Shown here: positions 1-5,245 of the stretch, piece by piece
Layout of the letters: each line of letters begins with the position of its first letter
How positions within the stretch are numbered: position 1 is the stretch's first letter
NCBI GenBank assembly: GCA_905480445.1
Contig: CAJQQJ010000150.1
Span: forward strand, 1 to 5,245
Direction of reading: 5' to 3'
Source: an uncultured Alphaproteobacteria bacterium
GTDB lineage: Bacteria > Pseudomonadota > Alphaproteobacteria > UBA7985 > CAJQQZ01
DNA length: 5,245 nucleotides
Notes under the pieces: model-generated
Seen by the model: only the letters and a program-made list of their open reading frames with translations
Told to the model about the DNA's origin: nothing
Database searches by the model: none
Program-made: the position numbers and the translations under genes

Positions 1-539
1 ACGAGTGAAAGACCACGCAAGACAGAGGTTGCAGCTGCCCTTCGGCGCTCGATGTCCCTATCACCACTGGACAAGGTCGAAAGCATAGCGACGGCCCCAA
101 GTGTTAGTACAGATCCAACAATCAATGATCCGGTTGTCATACCAGCAGCCCTTTGTTCTCCGCTTAGACGGTTGAAGCGTATAGTTGCTTCTACGATTTG
201 CGGACTGGCTTTCAATGTTTCACGAATTAGCATTAGAGGCGGTAAGAAAAGCGTAAAGAATAATGCAAAGTCTAAGCCCCGTTCAAGGGGGAACCAATCC
301 CCCGTCATGCCGCCAAACAAGGTAGCAGCAAGCACGACTGGAACGAAGAGGATCAAGCTAAACCGTTTGGCGTTTGGTAGGGTGAGTGAGAGGAAGATCC
401 CAAAAAGTGCTAACCTAGTCCAGTCGAGCCATTTTCCATCGTGAACAATTGAGAGCACGCCGAGAGCCCACAATAGCAAGGCTAAAGGCGCTAAAGACTG
501 CCTTAATGAGTGCTTTAGATTTTCAGAACTAAAAGTCAG
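1..539 (-). CDS. Unrecognised multi-pass membrane protein, N-terminal part, cut by the left window edge
   Basis: An open frame on the minus strand runs unbroken from the TAG at 564-566 to the left edge, giving at least 179 residues if the CTG at 537-539 is the start. Hydrophobic segments lie at about residues 17-32, 43-54, 61-77, 89-105 and 136-156. A basic, Arg-rich stretch at about 161-175 (DIERRRAAATSVLRG) looks cytoplasmic. The hydrophobic pattern is the main evidence that this strand is the coding one; the opposite strand gives a Ser/Lys/Arg/Pro-rich, shadow-like translation. I do not recognise the family; a transporter is possible but not shown. The start is unresolved: no ATG lies in frame after the TAG. 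CTG at 537-539, TTG at 477-479, or a frameshifted TTG at 556-558 are the options, none with a convincing ribosome binding site. The gene is divergent from the dehydrogenase operon. Confidence 0.72.
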   Translation of the reverse strand, partial: MTFSSENLKHSLRQSLAPLALLLWALGVLSIVHDGKWLDWTRLALFGIFLSLTLPNAKRFSLILFVPVVLAATLFGGMTGDWFPLERGLDFALFFTLFLPPLMLIRETLKASPQIVEATIRFNRLSGEQRAAGMTTGSLIVGSVLTLGAVAMLSTLSSGDRDIERRRAAATSVLRGLSL

Positions 540-543
540 GATC

Positions 544-570
544 TTGTCTTTCTGGCAATAAGCCTAGATA
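544..570 (+). promoter_or_regulatory. Possible sigma70-type promoter for the dehydrogenase operon
   Basis: TTGTCT at 544-549 and TAGATA at 565-570 resemble -35 and -10 boxes with a 15-base spacer, shorter than ideal; shifting the -10 to AGATAT gives 16. It lies about 50 bases upstream of the ATG at 623 in the only sizeable gap before the operon. Judged by eye only. Confidence 0.25.
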
Positions 571-584
571 TCGGCCATAAGTAT

Positions 585-604
585 TTAGTTAACAAGTTAG
601 TTAA
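585..604. repeat. Tandem direct repeat TTAGTTAA, possible operator
   Basis: TTAGTTAA occurs at 585-592 and again at 597-604, separated by CAAG, so the copies start 12 bases apart, close to one helical turn. An overlapping small inverted repeat, TAAC-AA-GTTA, lies at 589-598 between the copies. It sits between the candidate -10 box and the ATG of the dehydrogenase gene, where a repressor could act. The regulator is not identified, and AT-rich sequence can give such matches by chance. Confidence 0.35.
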
Positions 605-622
605 AAATAGGTTTCACTCAAG

Positions 623-1612
623 ATGTCCAACAAAAAGAAAGTTCTTATCGCTCAATCGTTTCATCCTGATGGGATGGCTTTGCTAGAAGCAAGAGACGAT
701 GTGGAAATGATCATCACGGAAAACTTGAGTGAAGATAACCTTACAGAACTAGCTAAAGGCGTTCATGCGATTACGACACGCAATGCAGAGATCACTGGCA
801 GGATCATGCGAGAAGCGCCCGATTTGATGATAGTTTCGAGGCATGGTGTTGGCACGGACAATATCGATTTTACTCATGCCAACCCTCGAAAAATTCCGGT
901 TGCTATCGCCGCGACTGCTAATGCTGTTTCGGTCGCTGAGCAAGTCATGATGTTTTTGTTGGCGCTGGCGAAAGACGCCAAGTGGTACGACGCAGAGATG
1001 CGCAATGACAATTTTGGCTGTCGCCTTTCTATGAAGGCTATAGACGTTCAACAAAGAACGGTGCTCATCTTAGGAGTTGGCCGTATTGGTCGCCGAGTAG
1101 CTCGTCTGGCCAAGGCATTTAATATGCGAGTGATTGGTGCAGATCCCTACCTGAGCGAAGACGAAATGAGAATGCGTGACTGTGAACCGGTTCGTGATTG
1201 GCATGCTGTTTTGCCGGAAGTTGATTTCGTAACCGTCCACACGCCCAAAACGCCGGAAACCATCGGAATTCTATCAACATCAGAATTAGAGGCTTTGCCC
1301 AAACATGCAATTGTCATCAATTGCGCCCGCGGTGGCTTGATCGACGAAGATGCGCTTTATGAAGCTTTAACCAGCGGACAAGTAAGAGCTGCAGGTGTCG
1401 ATGTCTTCAACGTAGAACCCACAACGCCAGACAACAAGCTGCTGCAACTCGATAACTTGTTGATGTCACCTCATAGTGCAGCGACAACACAAGAAGGAGC
1501 AAGGCGTATGGGTATTTCTTGCGCTCAATCAGTTTTGGACTATTTTGACGGCAAGCTTGATCCAGACTTTGTCTTCAACGCCAAAGAAATCAACTATCAG
1601 CAAGGACAATAA
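623..1612 (+). CDS. D-isomer-specific 2-hydroxyacid dehydrogenase, SerA-like, NAD-dependent
   Basis: Predicted cytoplasmic oxidoreductase that interconverts a 2-oxo acid and a D-2-hydroxy acid. At 329 residues it has the usual length of the short family members without a C-terminal ACT domain. The substrate loop HGVGTDNID is at 74-82. The Rossmann motif GVGRIG is at 151-156, followed by Asp174 in ADPY, the position that normally binds the adenosine ribose and favours NAD over NADP. The catalytic triad is complete: Arg236 in NCARGG, Glu265 in VFNVEP and His284 in SPHSA. The ATG at 623 fits the normal family start (KKKVLIAQ forms the first strand), although the ribosome binding site is weak (AGG at 609-611). 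It is the first gene of an operon, 2 bases before an aldolase gene. The substrate is unknown: phosphoglycerate, glycerate/hydroxypyruvate, glyoxylate and sulfolactate dehydrogenases all share these motifs, and the lack of an ACT domain makes a regulated biosynthetic SerA less likely. Confidence 0.95.
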   Translation: MSNKKKVLIAQSFHPDGMALLEARDDVEMIITENLSEDNLTELAKGVHAITTRNAEITGRIMREAPDLMIVSRHGVGTDNIDFTHANPRKIPVAIAATANAVSVAEQVMMFLLALAKDAKWYDAEMRNDNFGCRLSMKAIDVQQRTVLILGVGRIGRRVARLAKAFNMRVIGADPYLSEDEMRMRDCEPVRDWHAVLPEVDFVTVHTPKTPETIGILSTSELEALPKHAIVINCARGGLIDEDALYEALTSGQVRAAGVDVFNVEPTTPDNKLLQLDNLLMSPHSAATTQEGARRMGISCAQSVLDYFDGKLDPDFVFNAKEINYQQGQ

Positions 1613-1614
1613 AC

Positions 1615-2403
1615 ATGCGCGAGAATACTATCAAAAGCTATCTAGAAAAAGGTAGCAAGACGGTTAACGGTTGGTGTTCAACACCCAGTCCTTTTACAGC
1701 TGAAGTTCTGGCGCATTGTGGTTTTGATTCAGTCACAATTGATTTACAGCACGGTCTGATCGACTACCAAATGGCGCTGTCGATGATGCAGGCGATTAAC
1801 ACAACTGATACCCCCGTCATGTGTCGCGTGCCTTGGTTGGAAAATGGCATCATCATGAAAATGCTAGATGCAGGCGTTGCCGGCGTGATCTGCCCGATGG
1901 TGAACACAGCTGAGGATGCTGAGAACTTTGTTGCTGCTTGCTACTATCCACCAAGGGGACGCCGCTCATTTGGCCCTACGAGAGCCGTCATGCATTGGGG
2001 TGGCGACTATGCCAAAAAGGCCAATGATCAACTGCTCAAGATCGCGATGATAGAGACTGTCGAAGCTTTGGAGAACATGGACGCGATCATGTCGACGCCA
2101 GGATTGAATGGCATTTACATCGGGCCGTCAGATTTGTCTTTTTCAATGGGCTTTGAGGCGCGCCTCGATCCAGTTGAACCTGCTGTCGTGGAAGCAGTCG
2201 CTAGGATCAGAGACAATGCGCACAAGCATGGACTGTTCTGCGGTCTGCATTGTTCAGATCCTGATTATGCGAAGGCAGCACAGGCAGCTGGTATGAATTT
2301 GGTTTCCATTCCTTCAGACAATCGCTTGCTTATGGGCGCCTGTAAGGCATGGATTGCTGGCGTGAAAGGTGGTGAAGCAGAAGAGGGAGCTAAGAGTTAC
2401 TAA
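1615..2403 (+). CDS. HpcH/HpaI-family class II aldolase
   Basis: Predicted cytoplasmic, divalent-metal-dependent aldolase of the phosphoenolpyruvate/pyruvate-binding TIM-barrel superfamily. Members cleave 4-hydroxy-2-oxo acids to pyruvate (or a related 2-oxo acid) and an aldehyde, or run the reverse condensation. The family landmarks are in order: DLQHG at 43-47 with catalytic His46, Arg71 in MCRVPW, the PPRGRRSFGP loop at 112-121, metal ligand Glu147 in MIETVE, and IGPSDLS at 169-175 with metal ligand Asp173. The length of 262 residues is normal. The start is well supported: AAGGA at 1602-1606, inside the last codons of the dehydrogenase gene, lies 8 bases before the ATG. The 2-base gap implies co-transcription, and the two enzymes probably act on connected 2-oxo acids. 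The substrate could be 4-hydroxy-2-oxoheptanedioate, 2-dehydro-3-deoxyglucarate or another sugar-acid derivative; the sequence does not decide. Confidence 0.94.
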   Translation: MRENTIKSYLEKGSKTVNGWCSTPSPFTAEVLAHCGFDSVTIDLQHGLIDYQMALSMMQAINTTDTPVMCRVPWLENGIIMKMLDAGVAGVICPMVNTAEDAENFVAACYYPPRGRRSFGPTRAVMHWGGDYAKKANDQLLKIAMIETVEALENMDAIMSTPGLNGIYIGPSDLSFSMGFEARLDPVEPAVVEAVARIRDNAHKHGLFCGLHCSDPDYAKAAQAAGMNLVSIPSDNRLLMGACKAWIAGVKGGEAEEGAKSY

Positions 2404-3206
2404 TGAGATACGCGTTTGTTTTTGTTCTAATTCAGTTTTGGGCAGCGATTGCATCCGCTGAAGATCATCAAGTTTCCCACAAGGATTATGTTCTCGGAAA
2501 CTCATTGCTTACACTTTATCATGAGTTCGGGCACGCGCTTGTCGATAACCTCAATCTCCCTGTTTTGGGCAGGGAAGAAGATGCTGTCGATTTTTTTTCG
2601 ATTTTGATGATTGAGAACAAATTTCATTCGAAAGTAATTACACAGAGCCAAGAGGTTCAGCTTGATGATTTTCTTTGGTCGACCGCGGATGTTTGGTTGG
2701 CTTATGCCGAATCTGAAGAGGGGGAAGAAAGCAACTTCGCAAGCGAGCATTCTTTAGACATGCAAAGATTCAATAGCCATATCTGTTTGGTCTATGGGTC
2801 AGATCCAGATTTCTATAGCAATTTGATTCAAGATTTCGAGTTGGAAGAAACCGAATTTGAAAACTGTGAGGATCGCTTTTCGCGGATTGAAGCAAGTTGG
2901 ATGAGTGTGTTGGAACCTAGTTTACAGCAAGGCAGTGACCCGAACGATGACAACGAAATCTTGGTTTTTATCCATGAGCCTAACAATCCCGAGTTAAAGC
3001 CATTTTTTGACTGGGTCAGAAATTGGCCCTGGTTGGTAGATCTGCAAACTTCTTTGTCTTCTACGTTGATTCTACCTAAACCGATCACACTCAGCATCAC
3101 TGAGTGTGGGGAACCCAACGCTTTTTTTGACAGCGAGGATAATGGCATCACTCTTTGCTATGAGCTGATGGCCGAATATTCAGAGTTCTATCATCAGCTC
3201 CAATAA
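2403..3206 (+). CDS. Secreted DUF4344-type putative metallopeptidase
   Basis: A 267-residue protein with a likely Sec signal peptide at residues 1-19 (hydrophobic FVFVLIQFWAAIA, then ASA before Glu20), so it is probably periplasmic or exported. The zinc-protease motif HEFGH is at 40-44, followed by GREEDAVDFFS at 56-66, whose acidic residues could give the third zinc ligand. The C-terminal CGEPNAFFDS and ITLCYEL region (235-255) resembles DUF4344 (PF14247), a family called a putative metallopeptidase from its HExxH motif; I assign it from memory of those motifs. Cys128, Cys155, Cys235 and Cys252 could form disulfides in the periplasm. The central part is very acidic (about 102-115 and 144-158). 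Its ATG overlaps the aldolase stop as TAATG, with GAGGGAG at 2383-2389 rather far upstream, which suggests translational coupling. Peptidase activity and target are unknown, and no functional tie to the two enzymes is evident. Confidence 0.85.
   Translation: MRYAFVFVLIQFWAAIASAEDHQVSHKDYVLGNSLLTLYHEFGHALVDNLNLPVLGREEDAVDFFSILMIENKFHSKVITQSQEVQLDDFLWSTADVWLAYAESEEGEESNFASEHSLDMQRFNSHICLVYGSDPDFYSNLIQDFELEETEFENCEDRFSRIEASWMSVLEPSLQQGSDPNDDNEILVFIHEPNNPELKPFFDWVRNWPWLVDLQTSLSSTLILPKPITLSITECGEPNAFFDSEDNGITLCYELMAEYSEFYHQLQ
3162..3200. repeat. Perfect 9-bp inverted repeat at the convergent gene junction
   Basis: GAGCTGATG at 3162-3170 is the exact reverse complement of CATCAGCTC at 3192-3200, with a 21-base loop. 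The right arm runs into the 13-base overlap of the metallopeptidase and exporter genes and contains the exporter's stop codon (3194-3196). No T-run follows on either strand, so it is not a standard intrinsic terminator. It could still mark transcript ends or protect RNA from 3' decay; both arms are also coding sequence. Confidence 0.5.
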
Positions 3207-3958
3207 CGCAAAGTATATAAGAACGTAAGACTACATCCGAGCACTATGATTCCAACCCTAATAATGGGTTGTGGAATGTTGAGTGCGAATTTTACACCGA
3301 AGTAGCCACCAATTACTGCGCCACTCATCATGGTTAAGGCTTCGGGCCATGAAATTTTAGCACTGAATGTGAACAAACCTATCCCCAGGATCGTGACAAC
3401 AGTGATCACCAAGTTCTTGATGGCATTTGCTTCGTGGTAAGAACTGTGCCCCATCACCGTTAAGACGGCCAAAAGTACCACACCGTAACCTGCCCCAAAG
3501 TATCCGCCGTAAACGGAAAAAACAAAAAGAAGCAGCAAAGCCAATGGGCTGTCCTTGTCGAACAATCCAATGTTTTTTCGGTCCAGCCATCTCTGGACAG
3601 CTGGTCCTAGTGCATAGGTAATCGTCGCAAAGCCCATCAATGGCGGAATGATCGCGCGAAAGACGATCTCATTTGTCAAAAGAAGCAGGAGGCTGCCTAT
3701 CAGTCCACCAGCAGTGCAGCTGATAAGGTAGGGGATGCAAACACGACCTATTTCCTTGAATGTAGCTCTGTAAGCAACAGTGGCCATCAGGTTTCCAGGC
3801 ATGACTGCCACGAAGTTTGATGCATTGGCAACAGTGGGAGGAAGGCCCGCAAAAAGAAAAATTGGAAAGGTCATGAAAGTTGAACCACCACCCACGGCGT
3901 TGATCACGCCAGCAATAAGGCCGCCACCGAACAACAGCAGCATAATCTCTATCGTCAT
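3194..3958 (-). CDS. TauE/SafE-family (former DUF81) membrane permease, probable anion exporter
   Basis: A predicted inner-membrane protein of 254 residues, typical for the sulfite exporter TauE/SafE family, with about eight hydrophobic segments in two related halves. The first half opens with GVINAVGGGSTFMTFPIF (17-34) and GLPPTVANASN (38-48), a family hallmark. The second repeats the pattern with YGGYFGAGYGVVLLAVLTV (150-168) and HEANAIKNLV (175-184). A polar linker at about 121-137 separates them. Characterised relatives export sulfite, sulfoacetate or other small organic anions; the substrate here is unknown. The ATG at 3956-3958 is supported by AAGGA on the minus strand (3968-3972), 9 bases upstream. 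The gene is single, divergent from rpe and convergent with the metallopeptidase gene, overlapping it by 13 bases, so it is not in the dehydrogenase operon. Confidence 0.93.
   Translation of the reverse strand: MTIEIMLLLFGGGLIAGVINAVGGGSTFMTFPIFLFAGLPPTVANASNFVAVMPGNLMATVAYRATFKEIGRVCIPYLISCTAGGLIGSLLLLLTNEIVFRAIIPPLMGFATITYALGPAVQRWLDRKNIGLFDKDSPLALLLLFVFSVYGGYFGAGYGVVLLAVLTVMGHSSYHEANAIKNLVITVVTILGIGLFTFSAKISWPEALTMMSGAVIGGYFGVKFALNIPQPIIRVGIIVLGCSLTFLYTLRYWS
3241..3286. repeat. Long interrupted hairpin inside the 3' end of the exporter gene
   Basis: Paired arms nest here. GCACT (3241-3245) pairs with AGTGC (3282-3286), ATTCC (3249-3253) with GGAAT (3273-3277), and AACCC (3254-3258) with GGGTT (3266-3270), around a 7-base loop. 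There is a 2-base bulge at 3271-3272 and an internal loop of 3 against 4 bases. It begins 35 bases past the metallopeptidase stop, so it could slow or end plus-strand transcription, but no T-run follows on either strand. Confidence 0.4.
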
Positions 3959-3985
3959 CGGCGGTTTTCCTTTTCTGTTCCAATC

Positions 3986-4014
3986 TCTCTATCGATGGTT
4001 TATTTGATCAGCAA
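3986..4014 (-). promoter_or_regulatory. Candidate sigma70-type promoter of the TauE/SafE gene
   Basis: Read on the minus strand, TTGCTG (4009-4014) and TAGAGA (3986-3991) form plausible -35 and -10 boxes with an ideal 17-base spacer. They lie 28 bases or more upstream of the exporter ATG, in the 73-base gap shared with the divergent rpe gene. I found no comparably good promoter for rpe in this gap. By eye only. Confidence 0.38.
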
Positions 4015-4017
4015 GAA

Positions 4018-4024
4018 AAAGGAG
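4018..4024 (+). promoter_or_regulatory. Strong ribosome binding site fixing the TTG start of rpe
   Basis: AAAGGAG at 4018-4024 is a near-consensus Shine-Dalgarno sequence 7 bases before TTG at 4032. No ATG is in frame until Met39, which lies inside the active-site motif, so TTG must be the start. Confidence 0.85.
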
Positions 4025-4031
4025 CCAAAAC

Positions 4032-4682
4032 TTGTCACGAGCCATCAAAGTAGCCCCATCCCTGTTAGCTGCCGACTACGGTCGCTTGACGGAAGAAGTT
4101 CAGGCAATCACCGCAGCTGGCGCGGACTATCTGCATTTGGATGTCATGGATGGGCATTTCGTGCCAAATATCTCTTTCGGTGCAGACATTATCAAGGCTC
4201 TGCGACCAGCAAGTGATATCACTTTTGATGTTCATCTCATGATCTCACCGGTTGATGCCTACATTGAAGGATTTGTAGAGGCAGGTGCTGCGATTATTTC
4301 AGCCCATGTTGAGGCAGGGCCTCATTTGGACAGAACACTTCAACTGATCCGCTCATTCGGTGTCAAAGCTGGGGTGGCGTTGAACCCTTCAACGCCCATA
4401 AGTTCGCTGGAATGTGTGCTTGATCGGATTGATCTCGTTTGCTTGATGTCTGTTAATCCTGGCTTTGGTGGCCAGAAATTTATCCCGAATACAGTTAACA
4501 AAGTTAGGCGGCTGCGTGAGCTACTGGGCGATCGACCGGTAGAAATCGAGATTGACGGCGGAGTAACAAAAGAAACCGCTGGAGCTTTGATTGAGGCAGG
4601 AGCAGATGTATTGGTCGCTGGGACAGCTGTTTTTCGCCAACCTGATTACGCTGATGCCATTGAAGCAATCCGTAACGCTTGA
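4032..4682 (+). CDS. rpe: Ribulose-phosphate 3-epimerase
   Basis: Cytoplasmic enzyme of the pentose phosphate pathway (and the Calvin cycle where present) that interconverts D-ribulose 5-phosphate and D-xylulose 5-phosphate. The 216-residue TIM barrel is of normal length and complete. It opens with APSLLAADYGRL (8-19). The metal-binding set is His35 and Asp37 in LHLDVMDGHFVPN, His68 in FDVHLM and Asp175 in EIDGGV; Asp37 and Asp175 are the usual acid-base pair. The phosphate-binding segments VNPGFGGQ (141-148) and VAGTAVF (195-201, often AGSAVF elsewhere) are present. The start is TTG with a strong Shine-Dalgarno sequence. The sequence reads like alphaproteobacterial Rpe. Its stop overlaps the start of gph by one base (TGATG), so the two are probably co-transcribed and translationally coupled, as rpe and gph are also neighbours in Escherichia coli. 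Confidence 0.97.
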   Translation: MSRAIKVAPSLLAADYGRLTEEVQAITAAGADYLHLDVMDGHFVPNISFGADIIKALRPASDITFDVHLMISPVDAYIEGFVEAGAAIISAHVEAGPHLDRTLQLIRSFGVKAGVALNPSTPISSLECVLDRIDLVCLMSVNPGFGGQKFIPNTVNKVRRLRELLGDRPVEIEIDGGVTKETAGALIEAGADVLVAGTAVFRQPDYADAIEAIRNA

Positions 4683-5245
4683 TGTTCACTGGAAAAAGAG
4701 CGCTGGTCTTTGACCTTGACGGTACCTTAATCGATTCAGGCCCAGACATAAGATACGCGCTAAATTTACTGCTCGAGGAAGAGGGACGTCGAACCGTTAA
4801 TCAAGATGAGGGAAATTCATTTATTGGCAAGGGTATTCTCAACCTCATTAAACAAGCTTTTATTGCGACGGGTTCTCCCATAAAAAAGCAAGATGAAGAT
4901 TTATTTTATGAGCGGTACTTAAAACTCTACGCCACTAATATGTCGCGAGAGACTTTGGTTTATCCAGGTGTCTTCGAAAGTCTAGATAAGTGGCAACGTG
5001 AAGGCTGGCTAATGGCCATCTGCACTAACAAAGCCATTGGTTTAACGATTCCGTTACTAGAAAACCTGGGATTAGATAGCTATTTTTCTGTCGTCATTGG
5101 TGGCGATTCAACGGCCAGACGCAAGCCTTGGTCTGATCCACTTGATGAGACCTTACGATTGCTTGCTGTCGGACATGACCAAGCAATCATGGTCGGTGAT
5201 TCAATAAACGATATCGAATGTGCCAAATACGCCGATGTTCAATCT
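4682..5245 (+). CDS. gph: Phosphoglycolate phosphatase, HAD family, C-terminus cut by the right window edge
   Basis: Predicted cytoplasmic phosphatase that hydrolyses 2-phosphoglycolate to glycolate, salvaging a by-product of DNA repair or, in autotrophs, of Rubisco oxygenation. The frame is open from ATG at 4682 to the edge, giving 188 residues; the family is usually about 220-250 long, so some 30-60 are missing. HAD motif I is FDLDGTLIDS (10-19) with nucleophile Asp11 and Asp13. A helical cap follows with FIGKG at 47-51. Motif II is Thr115 in ICTNK. Motif III is Lys148 within GGDSTARRKP (140-149), a Gph-like signature. Motif IV is MVGDSINDIECA (170-181) with Asp173 and Asp177. The start overlaps the rpe stop as TGATG and has no clear ribosome binding site, so it likely relies on ribosomes finishing rpe. 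Other HAD phosphatases of this subfamily act on other small phosphates; the rpe context favours Gph. Confidence 0.92.
   Translation, partial: MFTGKRALVFDLDGTLIDSGPDIRYALNLLLEEEGRRTVNQDEGNSFIGKGILNLIKQAFIATGSPIKKQDEDLFYERYLKLYATNMSRETLVYPGVFESLDKWQREGWLMAICTNKAIGLTIPLLENLGLDSYFSVVIGGDSTARRKPWSDPLDETLRLLAVGHDQAIMVGDSINDIECAKYADVQS

Noticed and set aside
52..444. A 130-residue open frame on the plus strand
   Set aside because: Its translation is rich in Ser, Lys, Arg and Pro and shows no domain. The opposite strand encodes a continuous hydrophobic membrane protein over the same bases, so this is its shadow.
749..1310. Open frames of 101 and 63 residues on the minus strand inside the dehydrogenase gene
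   Set aside because: They lie wholly inside a gene with intact catalytic motifs and have no recognisable domain or start signal.
2828..3151. A 107-residue minus-strand frame opposite the metallopeptidase gene
   Set aside because: It is antisense to a frame with a signal peptide, HEFGH motif and conserved C-terminal region, and has no feature of its own.
3978..4006. TTCCAA (3978-3983) and TATTTG (4001-4006) as an rpe promoter
   Set aside because: The spacer is 17 bases but both boxes are poor, and the implied transcript start would fall almost on the ribosome binding site at 4018-4024.
3669..4007. Open frames of 104 (minus) and 75 (plus) residues around the start of the exporter gene
   Set aside because: Both are out-of-frame readings of the exporter's N-terminal region, which has the family motifs and a proper ribosome binding site.
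4504..4749. An 81-residue minus-strand frame across the rpe-gph junction
   Set aside because: It is antisense to the C-terminus of rpe and motif I of gph, both unmistakable, so it is a shadow.

Overview
The window looks like chromosomal DNA from a bacterium, most likely an alphaproteobacterium of moderate GC content. This rests on the wording of the ribulose-phosphate 3-epimerase, the rpe-gph gene pair and the tight gene packing. It is an impression from protein sequence, not a computed placement. I see no tRNA, rRNA, CRISPR array, insertion sequence or phage gene.

Layout. (1) Bases 1-539, minus strand: the N-terminal part of an unrecognised multi-pass membrane protein that runs off the left edge and has no clear start codon. 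(2) About 540-622: a short divergent intergenic region with an AT-rich direct repeat and a possible promoter. (3) Bases 623-3206, plus strand: a three-gene operon of a D-isomer-specific 2-hydroxyacid dehydrogenase, an HpcH/HpaI-family class II aldolase and a secreted DUF4344-type putative metallopeptidase. The genes are separated by 2 bases and then overlap by 1. (4) Bases 3194-3958, minus strand: a TauE/SafE-family membrane exporter whose 3' end overlaps the metallopeptidase gene by 13 bases. (5) 3959-4031: a divergent intergenic region with a candidate exporter promoter. (6) Bases 4032-5245, plus strand: rpe with a TTG start, then gph (phosphoglycolate phosphatase), coupled through a TGATG overlap and cut by the right edge.

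How the genes work together. The dehydrogenase and aldolase form a natural pair: one interconverts a 2-hydroxy acid and a 2-oxo acid, the other splits or joins 2-oxo acids at the C3-C4 bond. The substrate cannot be read from the sequence. rpe and gph are housekeeping genes of the pentose phosphate pathway and of phosphoglycolate salvage. An organic-acid pathway with a TauE-type exporter beside it recalls sulfonate catabolism, but no diagnostic sulfonate gene lies in the window, so this is only a hypothesis. Most of the window is ordinary. The points most worth a second look are the metallopeptidase fused by translation to a catabolic pair, the apparently start-less membrane gene at the left edge, and two inverted repeats at the convergent gene junction.
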